From assembly GCA_013396755.1 (NCBI GenBank), contig VWZF01006010.1, positions 972,797 through 1,036,796 of the forward strand: 64,000 nt of DNA, written 5' to 3'. Both the position numbers and the translations under genes were made by a program. Of the stretch, positions 1-11,150 are shown one piece after another (position 1 is the stretch's first letter; each line of letters begins with the position of its first letter). Source of the stretch: Sclerurus mexicanus (lineage: Eukaryota > Chordata > Aves > Passeriformes > Furnariidae). Below the pieces are notes generated by a model. It saw only the letters and a program-made list of their open reading frames with translations. It had not been told where the DNA came from and did no database searches.

Positions 1-180
1 ACGCGGAGCTCTGCCGCACCGCGGCTCCACGCACCACCGCCCCTCCACAGACTGCCACATGCAGCCCCGCACACCTCCGGCAGACACACACAGGCAGAGC
101 TCCACGCCCTGAGCTTCACACACCATCGCACCTTCCAGCCCTACACATCCAGAGCATTGCACACCACCGGCTATANCCCC
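1..180. other. C-rich, CpG-containing low-complexity stretch
   Basis: The first ~180 bases are markedly richer in C and CpG than what follows. Short degenerate echoes such as GAGCTC...CCACGC and CACACACCA recur, so it may be the edge of a degenerate minisatellite or of a GC-rich domain. No clean period could be established. It contains an N at 176. A CpG-island edge is possible, but the window starts inside the feature, so this cannot be decided. Confidence 0.35.
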
Positions 181-214
181 AAACTCAGCATAGCCCCACA
201 GGCACAGGTATGCA

Positions 215-292
215 TGTAGACCCATGGCATGGGGGTGGAACTAGGTGATCTTTAAGGTTCCTCCCAATGCAAACCATTATGTGATTCTATGA
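215..292 (+). repeat. CR1 LINE, 3' end fragment
   Basis: Short, strongly 5'-truncated CR1. The order of landmarks is that of the CR1 3' UTR: CCCATGGCA(T)GGGGG, then GGTGATCTTTAAGG, then a CCCAAT...AAACCATT block, ending in GTGATTCTATGAT. It lies directly after the C-rich edge. Divergence from the usual CR1 tail suggests an old copy. It is non-coding. Confidence 0.85.
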
Positions 293-3195
293 TCATTACA
301 TACAACACACATACATGCAGCAAATGTTCCTGATGGCTCAGAGGAGACAGCTCAGCTTCATAGGGTCCACCACCAGCCACCACCCTGGGAGGATGCAATC
401 TCACAGGGCCTCTAGCCACAGCCTGCCTCTCACTTGACCATCAGGTTTCCAGCAGCAGGTGTTATCACAGGAGCCTGGAACTGTTTTTAGGTACTTCCAG
501 AGACGAGGCTGTCCCTTCTGGTGTTGTCTTGCCCATGATAACTGTAGGCCTCCTCCTGAGTTAGGGCTGGGATTTTCAGTCTTACTCACTGAAGGATGAG
601 CTGGTCCTGACTTCTCTGAGGCTCAGGTGACATTCCCTTGGTTTAGGTCTTTCTCAAACCCTGGGGCCCCAGGGCTAATTACTGTAACCCTCCATCCCTG
701 AAAGCAACTCTGTCTGACTCCTGGCTATACATTGTCTTTGGATACAGTTCCTGAGATATGAGGGGGCAATGGGAACTCAGTGCCTTGCAGATGGATCAGA
801 TCAGAAGTCAATCTCCAGGAATGAAGCCCTCTGAAAGGTGCACCCCAAGCTGAGCAGACAAAACTGGTCACAAAGCCCTTTGTGAAACTCCTGATGCAGG
901 GAGAATGAAGAATTCATTTCCTCAATTCAGCAAACAAGAGTTCACCCAGGGCAAATTCTGCATCACATCACCTGAGCATTACCAGAATTCTTACAGCACC
1001 ACTTGCAGCAACAAGGTCTCGCCTGCCAAAAGAAGCCTGTACAGATGAGCAACAGGGGGAAGGAAGGCAAAGGAGGAGAAAAGAGGAAATATCTGGTTTC
1101 GATCCACTCTTTAAAAATAGAAGTCTGATTACTGTTGCCCATTTCTGATTCCCCAAGGGAGAGCAGGAGAAGAGGAATCTATAAATAGTTTGCAACACAG
1201 AGAATCCTATAGCAAAGTTGCTGGGAAAGATCAATAGCATGATTCAAGGAGGGCTCCAAATTACATCTCAGGGGAGGGAGGTGCTGAACAGAATTGATAA
1301 ATGAGTTGCAAATGCTGTGTGTGTTGTGTGTATCTAATTAACAGAGGGTGACTGAGATCAATAGCAAGGAAGGAGATGGTCTAAAAATAGCACTCAGGCA
1401 GGGACTGCAACCTGCGGGCAACAGCTTAGATGGAAATGTCCCCTGGAGTAATTAACCTTTAACTGGAAAGTGGTGGTTAGTGTGGAGTCAAAGTGGGGCC
1501 TGTGGCCAGCTGTGATGGGAGGAGGTCTCCATGGGACTTANGCACAGCCAGGGACTTGCAGCCTTCCTCTGACCAGGTGGCAGCGGCAACCTGCTGATGG
1601 GTGTAGTGTTTTCTGGAGAAGTATCTGAATATTAACATTTTGCTGGGGTTGTGGAACAGGAAATATTTGCCATTGTGTGTACTCAAAAAGGTTTCACCTA
1701 GAGAAAAGTAACAGCCCATTTTTTAAATATCTGCTTACATCCATAAGAATCTGTGATTCTCTTTTTTGCTGAGCCTGTTGCTGAGAAAGTATCCATTACT
1801 CTGAGGATCAGTCTTTGCTCATGCAGACTCACCAGCAAATATATATTTCAACCACAGAACCACTAACTTCCAAAGAGAAGTGCCCTTCGATCCTTCCATC
1901 TACAACAGAGATGTCAGGCAAACTCCAGGGAGAAGAATTGACATTGTGCAGGATGATCTATGGCTCAGCTCACAGGCTCTGCTGAAGTGCCAGGCTGAGC
2001 TGGCATCACCCAAGTGAAAGGCAGAGACACACACACCCAGGAACAGAAAGTTCATTTTCAGCCTGAGTGCAGGATTTGAACCCAGGGTGTACAGCATGAC
2101 TGAAAGAAAAGGAAGCTGTGAAAATGAAAAATCTAGAAAATAACTCTTTGTAAAGTTGACAGGAAAGGGTAGAAGGGGTAAATGGAAGAGCATTTCTCTC
2201 TTTAATATAGACAGAAGTGACTAAAAATTCTTGGACAAAAGTTTTCTCCTTAAGATAAGAGAAAATAAATAGTCTTTTATCCTGTTATATATGGAATTAC
2301 TGAAGGAGTAAACCATGTGTAATCACCAAAAGGAGGGTTAATTCAAAGTGTCAACACAATAACTTAGCTCCTCTCAGTTTAGTCTAACTTGAGGGAGAGA
2401 GCACAGGCTGGAAGATAGGTGTGCAGTGAGTGCCCTGGCTGCTGACAGCTGTGCTAACCCAGCATTGCACCTACTCTCCCCGCATAAAGCTAATGGGAAT
2501 TTGAAATCTCCCATGTTCAAGGTAAGAGTGTGTAGGTGCTGTTGTGTCACAGCAGGTCTCCTGTCTCACCTTGAGTTCCCTCTGCAGTGAAGGCAAGAGC
2601 TAGCAGAAAGGCACCTGGATTCTGAGTTACTTCTGTGGACCTCTGCAGTCCCTTCTGTGGACCTGTCAGTGATTCTCCTTGAGGCATCTAATGTCTCTTT
2701 CTGTGCAAGAAGGGGCATAGAGCTGCCAATCCATGAGCCATCTTCCAGATGAACCACAAGAGTCACAACAAACCAGAAAAGGAAAAAAAATCCCAAACCA
2801 GAAAAATAACTGAAAACTATGATCAAAAATAGAAAGAAGAAGAGGTAACCTATTTATTCTTCTACATAGGCTATCAAGAGACTACTTTCTTTCTCTGAAA
2901 ATGATGGCACAAAGATGACCAGAACAGCCATTCTGGTTCAGGCCAAGATTCATTAAACCCAGAAGTCCCTCACCTCCAGAGAGGCTACCAGACACAAGGG
3001 ACAAATGCAAACAGAATGACTATGTATAGTCCTTTCTCTTCTCCTTAAGTATCCTCCCAACCTCAGACTATTTTAAATTGTGATTTTCTGAGTTCTCAGT
3101 AAGTTGCTCTATTAGCGACCCATGATGGATCTTTCTCCCAAGCACTTGTCCTCTATCTCCCTGAACCCAGCTAAAATTTTTTGTATCCTCAGCAA
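293..3195. other. Non-coding stretch, nothing recognised
   Basis: No exon, RNA gene or repeat family could be supported here. Open frames of 60-97 codons on both strands lack domain-like sequence and good splice context. A phrase near 2065 (GGATTTGAACCCAGG) resembles the 3' part of MIR elements but is too short to call. A single N sits at 1541. Confidence 0.5.
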
Positions 3196-3334
3196 AAGTT
3201 CAAGCCAAGGCCAGGTTGGATGGGACGCTGAGCAACCTGGTCTAGTTGAAGGTGCCCCTGCCCACACCAGGAGTGTTGGAACAAGATGACCTTCAAGGTC
3301 CTCTTCCAACCCAAACCATTCTATGATTCTATGA
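3196..3334 (+). repeat. CR1 LINE, 3' end fragment
   Basis: 5'-truncated CR1 of about 140 bases. It starts at GTTCAAGCCAAGGCCAGG, runs through TTGGATGGG...CTGAGCAACCTGGTCTAG and the CCCCTGCCCA block, and ends in CCAACCCAAACCATT followed by two tail units (CTATGATT, CTATGA). The intact tail with a truncated 5' side is the usual outcome of CR1 retrotransposition. Confidence 0.93.
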
Positions 3335-6300
3335 AAAATTCTCATCCTCCCTGAAGAAGGGGTTCAGTGGATCTGTTATTCAGAGCAGGAAAAGCACTCC
3401 CTTTCACCTTTTCAGACCAGGCTTCCTTCAGTGAACCCCAGGCCCTGTGCTGGAAGAGGGAACACACTGTGCAATTTCTCCATGCCATCATGGCTTGGTA
3501 AAGACCTTGACGTTCAAGAAGGTAGCCCCATTTTTAGCCACTGTACCCCATGCAGGCCCATAATGTAACATGTCCATGTGGCTTCCCCATCTCTACTACA
3601 TAAGAGTAAGAGGCTCCATGAGTGCAGGTGAACAACAAGGAGGTGTAGCCCTGGCTCACTGTGACCTCTGAAGTGTCTCTGTCCCTTTGGGGGATTTCTT
3701 TGTATTACTACAATAGAAGAGTCACTGTGCTTTCCAGGGCTATGTGCCCTTAGGAAACAGGAGATATGAATCACCACCTGCCTGGTGTGGAATTCTCCTG
3801 AATTTTTAGAAGTTCTTTTAAATGGCAGTTCATGGGAGGAGTAGTTGTTGCCATGCTGTTTGCATGAGAGGAGGGCTTCAAATCTGTAGCAATTCCAATG
3901 CCCAGTGAGACTGGCAATGCATAAAAAAACATTGTGATTTCAGTGATTAGGAATCACCAGAGGTCCCCCATAAAAATTCTTCTCTGCAAGTTGACAAAAT
4001 TCATTCATTAAATGATCTGGCCATGAATGAAGTCTGTCCTTCACAATGCAGAAGGAGCAGTGAGATAAACATTGCAATTTTACGAACTGGGAAGTGGCTC
4101 AGTTAAAAATGCAATGCCTGACTCAAAACCTCTCATAGCCATATCTATCAGCTCTGGTGGCCTTTGGATCAGGCTGTTATCAAGAATGCAAAGATTATGA
4201 TGATAAGTGAGGAGTCAAACTTCCCTTTTAGCTACTCAAGTTCTCTTCATGTCCTTTGCTTCTGCCAGCTGTGTGCATTTGCACAGTCAATGAAGTGGTT
4301 GTGGACCATGGACTTATTCATCTGAGTGCAAGAGGAAGTCGAGCTCTGGTTACTGGGAGAATATACCTGTGTCCTTAGAGCAGCAGTTTGGGAAAATGAT
4401 GGAGGAGGGAACCTTCCCTGTGCAGCTCTCATTTTATTCTTTGTACCTTTTTCCCATTGATGTTCAAAGGAGTGCAGCCTCTATTGGATACACTCAGGCA
4501 GGACTTGTATGATTCAACGGCATTGCCTTCGTCAAGCAGTGTTTGTGCAGAAGCAGGTAGAACAGGGGACTGGTGCTTTAATTCTTGCCTCCATTCCCCC
4601 TGTGCCTGCAACATGACAGTCCTCTTGAAAGTAATCAGCAGTGACAGAAAACATGCACCAAGAGTCTCATTGATTTAGGGAGAGTGGCTTGTGTGAAGCA
4701 ACTTCACACGTGGGAGAAAAAAGAACAGGATCAGACCTACGCTTCGTATTTTTCCCACACTCGTTTCTTTTTGCAGGGAATTCACTAATATTAAATCCAC
4801 CTAGGTGGCAGGAATGTGAGCATCTGGTCCAACCTAAATAGTCCCTTCTGTTCTATTTTTATACTCATGTATCATTTTTATTCCGCAGAGCCTGTGCCTG
4901 GCAGAAAGGGTGAGTTCACTTCTCAGTATACAAGCCAAAGGTCTCCTCCAGAACTGCTGTGAAGGATTTGGAAGATATTTCACTCAAACACAGGATTTAT
5001 ATATAGGCACAAAGCTTTCATTAAACATGAGCAGCTACAGGGACGGCATCAGTCAGTGCCAGTAATATATGCACGTCCTGTAGGCACACTATAGAGGAAT
5101 GAGCTGCCTTGGAGAAATTAATGCAGCAAAGGTGTTGGTGTGTTGGTTATTGATGCATTTGTTACTGAATTGACTCTGTCTAAATTTCTCAAGCCAATGT
5201 GGCTTCCGGATCTATTTGTAGGTTACCAAATGCTCACAGTGTGACTGTCACTTGTGCATTTACTGCAGCTGATGCCTCAATGTAATACTTACTGCATCCT
5301 GCCCCTGAACAAGAATAAGTCTTTGAGGAGAACACTGGCAAAGCAGAAAGGAAGATCCCTGTTACAGGTGCAGTTCTCACCACCATCACCATCATCACCA
5401 AAGCTGCAAAGATGCAGAGCTCTGGGACAGACATCTTCCTGCTGCAGTGGGTACTGTATTTTGATGCAACAATTTCTGAATGAATTGGTGGGAATGTGCA
5501 CTTCATTAAAATCACAACTGAAGAAGCAAACTAATTGCTGGGGGCCTTTCTGGCTAGTGAAATAAGCTACAACTGTTACTAATGGAATGCCACTGTAAAG
5601 TGACAATAGGAACTATCACAAATATTTGCTGTGGAATTGTCCTGCCCTGCCCAGAAAAAAACAATGCTCATAATATTTAGAATAAGGCTAAATAAAAGGT
5701 GAATAAAATGTGAATGAAATGTGCTGTTTTACCTTACTTCTCTGTGTTGATTGCCTGAGCAGCAGGTTCTCTGCTTTTATCTCCTTTGAACAAATGCTTG
5801 ATGAATACTCATCCTTTTTACTCGGAAAAGATTGAGTGGACTCTTCCACACCTCCCTCTATTTATTTTTTTTTTCCTCTTTGAGGACACATGAATACACT
5901 CACCCTTCAGATATCTCTGTAATTTTCGAAGTGCATTTTGTTCTAACATTTTTTCTGGCCTCTATTCCCATCATTAATACCTGACCACCTTCCAAAAATG
6001 GAAACTCTTTTTCCAACCAACATTTTCCTCCTGCATATACCATTTTTCAGGTGGGGAGCAGGGAGATTTACCAAAGCTGCAGGAAAAGCCTGTGGCAGGT
6101 TGGGTATCCAGCTGCAGCATTAGCTTAGATCTTTCACAAACAAAGATGGGCACCCTGTGGGGTGTCCCTACTGCCTTCACCTGCACCTCTTGCAAACCTG
6201 CCTCGGTGGTCCACAGCTTGAATATTCCAATGTAATCCCTGAATACTCTAATTGAGTGCAACTTTGAGCTCTACCTAAGACAATTTAGGGCCAAGCAAGA

Positions 6301-7195
6301 CAATCTGTTGTAGAGCAAGTAGAAGAAAAGCTTCTTCCCTCTTCTCCACAGACATGCTGGAGGTGTCAGCTTTATCTCACCAAATTCAGGCAGTGGTTGG
6401 ACTGACTAGTAATTAAGAAATTGATGCTAAATATTGTTATTATTCTATCTAACTGTGTTGAAATTGAAGTAAAACCACAGCAGAAGCTCAAAGCTCTGCT
6501 AATTTAATTACATTTAGCTGTGCCAGAGTCTCTTACAGATATTTTCCAAAATAAATTCCAACCTGTATATACACACAAAGCTAAACTGTTTCTTTGAAAG
6601 GAAGATTATAGTTTTACCTGTAGAGATCAGGCAGGATATATACTGCAGTGAAAACCTTTCTTGAAAAATTCAGAGTCAGGGCAAAGGCAGTAGCAGCTCA
6701 TGGAGAGAATTTCCCACTACCTCATATTATCACTTGGTTTGAAACTGGAGGAGGGAAGGAAAATGAACCTTTAATAACTGCCCAGCTCTAAAATCAATTT
6801 CAGTGCTCAAGACAGCTTGTAAACACACAATATGCTTTAAAAAGGATTGATGCTGAGCAAAGTGAGGTGCACATTTTCCTGCTGTTGAAGTCAAACAAAG
6901 CTCTTAAACAGCTTCCATTTTCAAGGGTGAGTAAATGGCTACAGTATCAAGAGCCTTCCTCTGTCTAAAGATGAGAGATTTGACTCTCAACTCTTCGATA
7001 CACATTTAAATCAGGAGTAACCCACTGAGAATTGACCTAGTCTACATTTGTTATGAGAAAAGAATAGAAAAAGTCTTATATAAAAAAAATTCTAACAAGA
7101 ATATAAATTATGATGATTAACACTCTTGGGCCAGGAGTTGAGATTCCTTTTAAAACCACAATTGACTGATGAAGGCTCACAACATGCCTGTGATT
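3335..7195. other. Non-coding stretch, no gene seen
   Basis: I see no gene. Short poly-T and poly-A runs occur around 5868 and 7082. The block at 4805-4855 (TGGTCCAACC...AGTCCCTTCTGTTCTA) loosely resembles an old CR1 tail but is not good enough to annotate. Overlapping frames at 5254-5606 on both strands are chance openings, rich in serine and cysteine, without recognisable protein features. Confidence 0.5.
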
Positions 7196-7338
7196 CAGTA
7201 AGTACTACACTCAGTTTGCAGATGGTTGCTCTGAAACACAGCATTGTTATACGGTTACAAGCCCAACAAATTAATTAATGGCAGAGCATGAACCAAATGC
7301 AGGTTGCTATATCCTGACTATCATACAGCAGTGTTTTG
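7196..7338 (+). repeat. Ancient MIR/L2-like relic
   Basis: The block order follows the MIR/L2 core and 3' region: CAGTTTGCAGATGG (for ...TTTTACAGATGG), GAAACACAGC (for GAGGCACAGA), AATGGCAGAGC, a degenerate AACCAAATGCAGG (for AACCCAGG), then TGACTATCATACAGCAGTG near the end. Overall identity is low, as expected for a family that was active early in amniote history. Assignment rests on motif order, not on an alignment score. Confidence 0.5.
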
Positions 7339-7530
7339 GGAGAGCATTTTTTCCTTGTGGTTGCTCACAACACACCAAAAATTTCTGTGGTTTTGTCTCT
7401 CTTGGCTACCAAAGATGATGACTTAGCATTGTCATGGTGCTGCTGCCTTTATTCCTGCATGATATCACATATCATTCTGAGATCTATGGCTTTGTTTAAC
7501 AGTCCACAGTATCCCAAAGTTTCTATACTG

Positions 7531-8358
7531 GGCTTGTTCACCAGTGACTTGGATGAAAGGGGATATGCCTCCTCAGCAAGTCTGCTGCTGGCACAAAGCT
7601 GTGAGGAGTGGCTGATACCCCAGAGGGCTGGGCAGCCCTTCCAGACCTCGACAGGTGGGAGGGATGGGCAGAGAACTGTCCAAAATTCAACAAAGGCAAA
7701 TGCAGGGCCCTGGCACCTGGGGAAGAACAACCCCAGGCACCAGGACAGGCTGGGCCCCACCCCCTGCTGGAGAACAGCTCTGTGGAGAAGGACCTGGGGG
7801 TTCTGGTGACAACAAGGTGTCCATGACCAGCAGTGTGCCCTTGTGCCAAGAAGGGCTATGGTACCCTGGGTGCATTAGGAAGAGCATTGCCAGCGGGTCA
7901 AGGGAGGTGATCCTGCCCCTCCACTTGCCTTGGTGAGACCACATTTGTTGTGTCCAATGGTGGGCTTCTCAGTGCAAGAGAGACATGGAGCTCCTGGAGC
8001 AGGTCCAGTGGAGGACAGCAAAATACTATTAAAGGACTGGAGCATCTCTTTTATGAGAAAAGGCTGAGAGTGTTGGGCTGGTACAGTTTCAGGAAGAGAT
8101 GTCTGAGAGAGGACCTCATCAATGTCTATAAGTATCTGAAGGGAGGTGTCAGAGAATGGACCAGGCTCTGCTTGGTGTTGTCCAGCAATGGGATGAGAGG
8201 CAACAGACAGAAACTGATGCACAGGAACTTCTACCTGAACATAAGGAGGAACTTCTTTACTGTGAAGTGACCCAGCACTGGAATAGATTGCCCAGAGAGG
8301 GTGTGGAGTCTCCTCACTGGAGATATTCCAGAACCACCTGGACCTAATCCTGATGCTG
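7531..8358 (+). repeat. CR1 LINE, reverse transcriptase C-terminal part, 3' end missing
   Basis: The longest CR1 piece in the window (~0.83 kb). It is a dead copy of the C-terminal end of CR1 ORF2, split over frames by indels. In the plus frames one reads FNKGKC and VEKDLGVLV (7608-7826), then GCIRKSIASGSREVILPL (to 7936), GLEHLFYEKRLRVLG...DLINVYKYLKGG (7950-8270), and HWNRLPREGVESP (8156-8347). These are the standard CR1 ORF2 C-terminal motifs. Unlike the other copies, it stops at CACCTGGACCTAATCCTGATG, before the CR1 terminal UTR and tail, so the 3' end was lost after insertion. It encodes nothing functional. Confidence 0.93.
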
Positions 8359-11051
8359 AGGATGTAGTAACAGGAGGGAGATGATGCAATCAGTTATTTG
8401 GCATTAGGCAGAAAAAATTGCAGTCAGAACTGCCGAAAATGTTTATCAATGTCCACTTCAGCTGTGTCTGCAGCTTTTCCAGCTGTCTGGAGACTCTGGA
8501 TGAATCCTCTTGGCATTTTTTCTTGAAGGCAACATAGAAGAGTAAGGAACAGATAGCACCCACACTTTAGTTTCCCCAAGGGGACAGGCAGTCTGCCATG
8601 CAATGTTCAAAACCTAGAGGATTCCTGGGAAAGGCATATTATGTCCAGTGAAGTTATCATTGCACTGGTATAATAAAGTGGTCTCTCAGACTTGAGCTGT
8701 GTTTATGAACTGTGTGCCTTGGTGATTTCTGAGCACATCTCTTGCTAAGGCTTTTTTCTTGAATGGACATAACACTGCAGAGACTTTTGACTGTGCTTGC
8801 GTGTCAAGCCTATACGTGAGAGGAAAAAAGAGGGCCAGAACTCATCAGTTCCTCAGTTTTTTGATCCCAGTCTCCCTGAGTGCAGCTGGAGAGTCCTTAT
8901 GTGTGCTGATAGCTGAGGGGCATTAACCTTAACACACCTCCCAAGCCACCATTCCCACCATTCTCCTGAAAAGACAGTTTAGGAGGGAAACTTGCTGTTT
9001 AAATAGACTTCCCCTGAGATTCATTTTATATCTGCAGCAGATGCATTTCTCTGCTGCTGAACTGTAGTGGAAAAACATCTCTGAGAGTATCTGCAGACGC
9101 CTGCCTGCAAAGCAGAGCTTTGCATAAGCTTAGTAGCTTTTCCCCACCAGCAAAGGAAGCTGTCTGATCGCAGCACGCAGCTTTTGCTGTACAGCTTCAC
9201 TGCTTTTAGGACTTGGTGCCAGCTTAGCTAGGCAGTCATGGTTCACACCTCCTCACAGCCCTGGGCAATGTCACTTGGCCAGCAGAAACTTGTGGTTAGT
9301 GTTGGCCAAGCAGCGTGACTGGTGCTGGCCCTGGTTCTACAGTGTGCGTGCTCGGGGCACTGCTGGGTTCTTCCTCGCTGAACCTGCTCTAAAGTCACAT
9401 TAAGTAACAGGCAAGAGTTACAGGTCAAAACTGTGTGACAAAATGGCAAATGATATTTCTGTCCTGCTGAGTCAGGCAAAGGAGTTGGGGAAGGAGGGGG
9501 TTGGGACTTTTTGGTTTTCTCTGGAGATCATGTCTTCATATCATATTAATAATTTCTGGCAGATTGAAAAGACCCTTTGGGCAGATTGGAAAGTCTTGAA
9601 AAGGCCTTTTTTGAGCAGACTGAATAGGCAGAAATCTGAGCTCTGAATGTGAAACTGCTTGATAGCTTCACAAGACCACTTACTATCAATCTCATCCTCT
9701 TAGCAACTGTATGAACAGCAGGGCATATGATTGAATGTTTTTCATATAAATGTTGTGAAATAAACCGCACTCCACTTCCTGCTGCAGTAAATGTCAGGTG
9801 TGCAAGATAAAACAGGGGCTGAGAAACACTCCAGATCGCGACATCTTCTGCATTTCAAATGTACGTAGCTCTACCCCTCCACAAGCTACACAAGATTGAA
9901 TTCATCACACTTTCCAGCACACTGCTAAGTAAAACAGAAGACTGATATACTACTAATAGTTGAGGCTTCTTATAGCAGCCTCATCTGTTATCACATCCTC
10001 CGCCATCGTTCAACTTCTACTCCCACCTCGCACTTACTCTGGCCCTCGTACTCTGTTTATCTTGCTCTTCCTCTCCTGATTCCATGCCTCTTTCCATGCT
10101 TCTCACTTTCCTGGGCTTAGTTTGCCTGCTGACCCTTGATGCCACCAGCTCGTGCAAGTCCTCAGGAAAAATCACTTTTGCCACGACACAAGACAAAAGC
10201 TCCGGATGACCTCCATGGGATGCCACCAGAGGTCTGTGCTCCTGGCTCTGTATGAGGTGATGGTATGGCATGCTGTAACTCCCTGCACTCCTCTGGGCCT
10301 CAGTTTCTTCACGTATGGGAAGAAGAACCTTGTAACCTTACTCAGGACAGATGATTGATTCTGTGTGTGTCTTGAGGTCTAGTAAATTAAAATCTGGGTT
10401 TGGTGGAAATGACTGGTTTCACTGGGAGCATTAGCAGAGACTGAGAATGAACAAAAAGACATTTAGGATTTAGCCCAAAGCATCTATTATGAATATGTCA
10501 TTAAATCCATCCTAGCACAACTTGTGTGGCTAAGGAATAGGACAGGTGCTCCAGGCCTGACCTGGAGCTCAGTCTGAGGGAACTGAGGAGAGAGGGAGAA
10601 TTTAATTCTATGTAAGATCAGTATTAACTGACACACTGTCATGATGCTTTAGAGAAAAGAGAGGGGATGATTACAGAGGGAGAGCAGGAGCCACAAAATA
10701 GCACTTTTATTTTTCAAAACCATCACATAACTTGGCAGAACAAATGACAACAGAAGTTAAAACAGCACTTTTCAATTTTCCATTCTTTATTTCCACACGA
10801 TTCTTCTCTGGAACTGCAATTAGGATATTTATTTCCCTGTCTTGTGCTTTTTCAACACAGAAAGTCAAATGGTTCCATAGCAGATAGAAAAGCATGACTC
10901 TTGTCTCCATATAAATATGAGTGCATCTCTCTGCAGAACTAGATCCAGGTATTTGTGATGCTCATAGTCACCATTACCTGATTACCTAAATGCCTTGCAT
11001 TAATGGATTTCTCCTTGCATCACTTGAGTGAGGAGAAATTCAGTCCTGAAT
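8359..11051. other. Non-coding stretch, no gene seen
   Basis: No exon, RNA gene or repeat could be supported. Frames such as those at 9243-9479, 9546-9770 and 10017-10271 are short and without recognisable motifs. Confidence 0.5.
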
Positions 11052-11150
11052 TACTACCCTTGTCTTACAAACAGAAAACTGCATCTTAGAGACATTACAG
11101 CATTGACCAGGTACTCACAGGAAACCTGTGCAGGTCAGAAACCTCAATCA
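11052..11150 (+). repeat. Ancient MIR-like SINE relic
   Basis: The region reads in MIR order: CCCTTGTCTTACAAACAG (for CCATTTTACAGATG), AAAACTG, CATCTTAGAGACATTA (for GAGGCTTAGAGA.TTAAG), then CTCACAGGAAACCTGTGCAGG (for TCACACAG...CAGG). The match is by eye and divergence is high. It is a non-coding relic. Confidence 0.45.

Noticed and set aside
2055..2090. MIR-like phrase GGATTTGAACCCAGG
   Set aside because: Too short, and the rest of the MIR 3' region is not visible.
4795..4860. Possible old CR1 tail
   Set aside because: Only a few words match and the order is incomplete.
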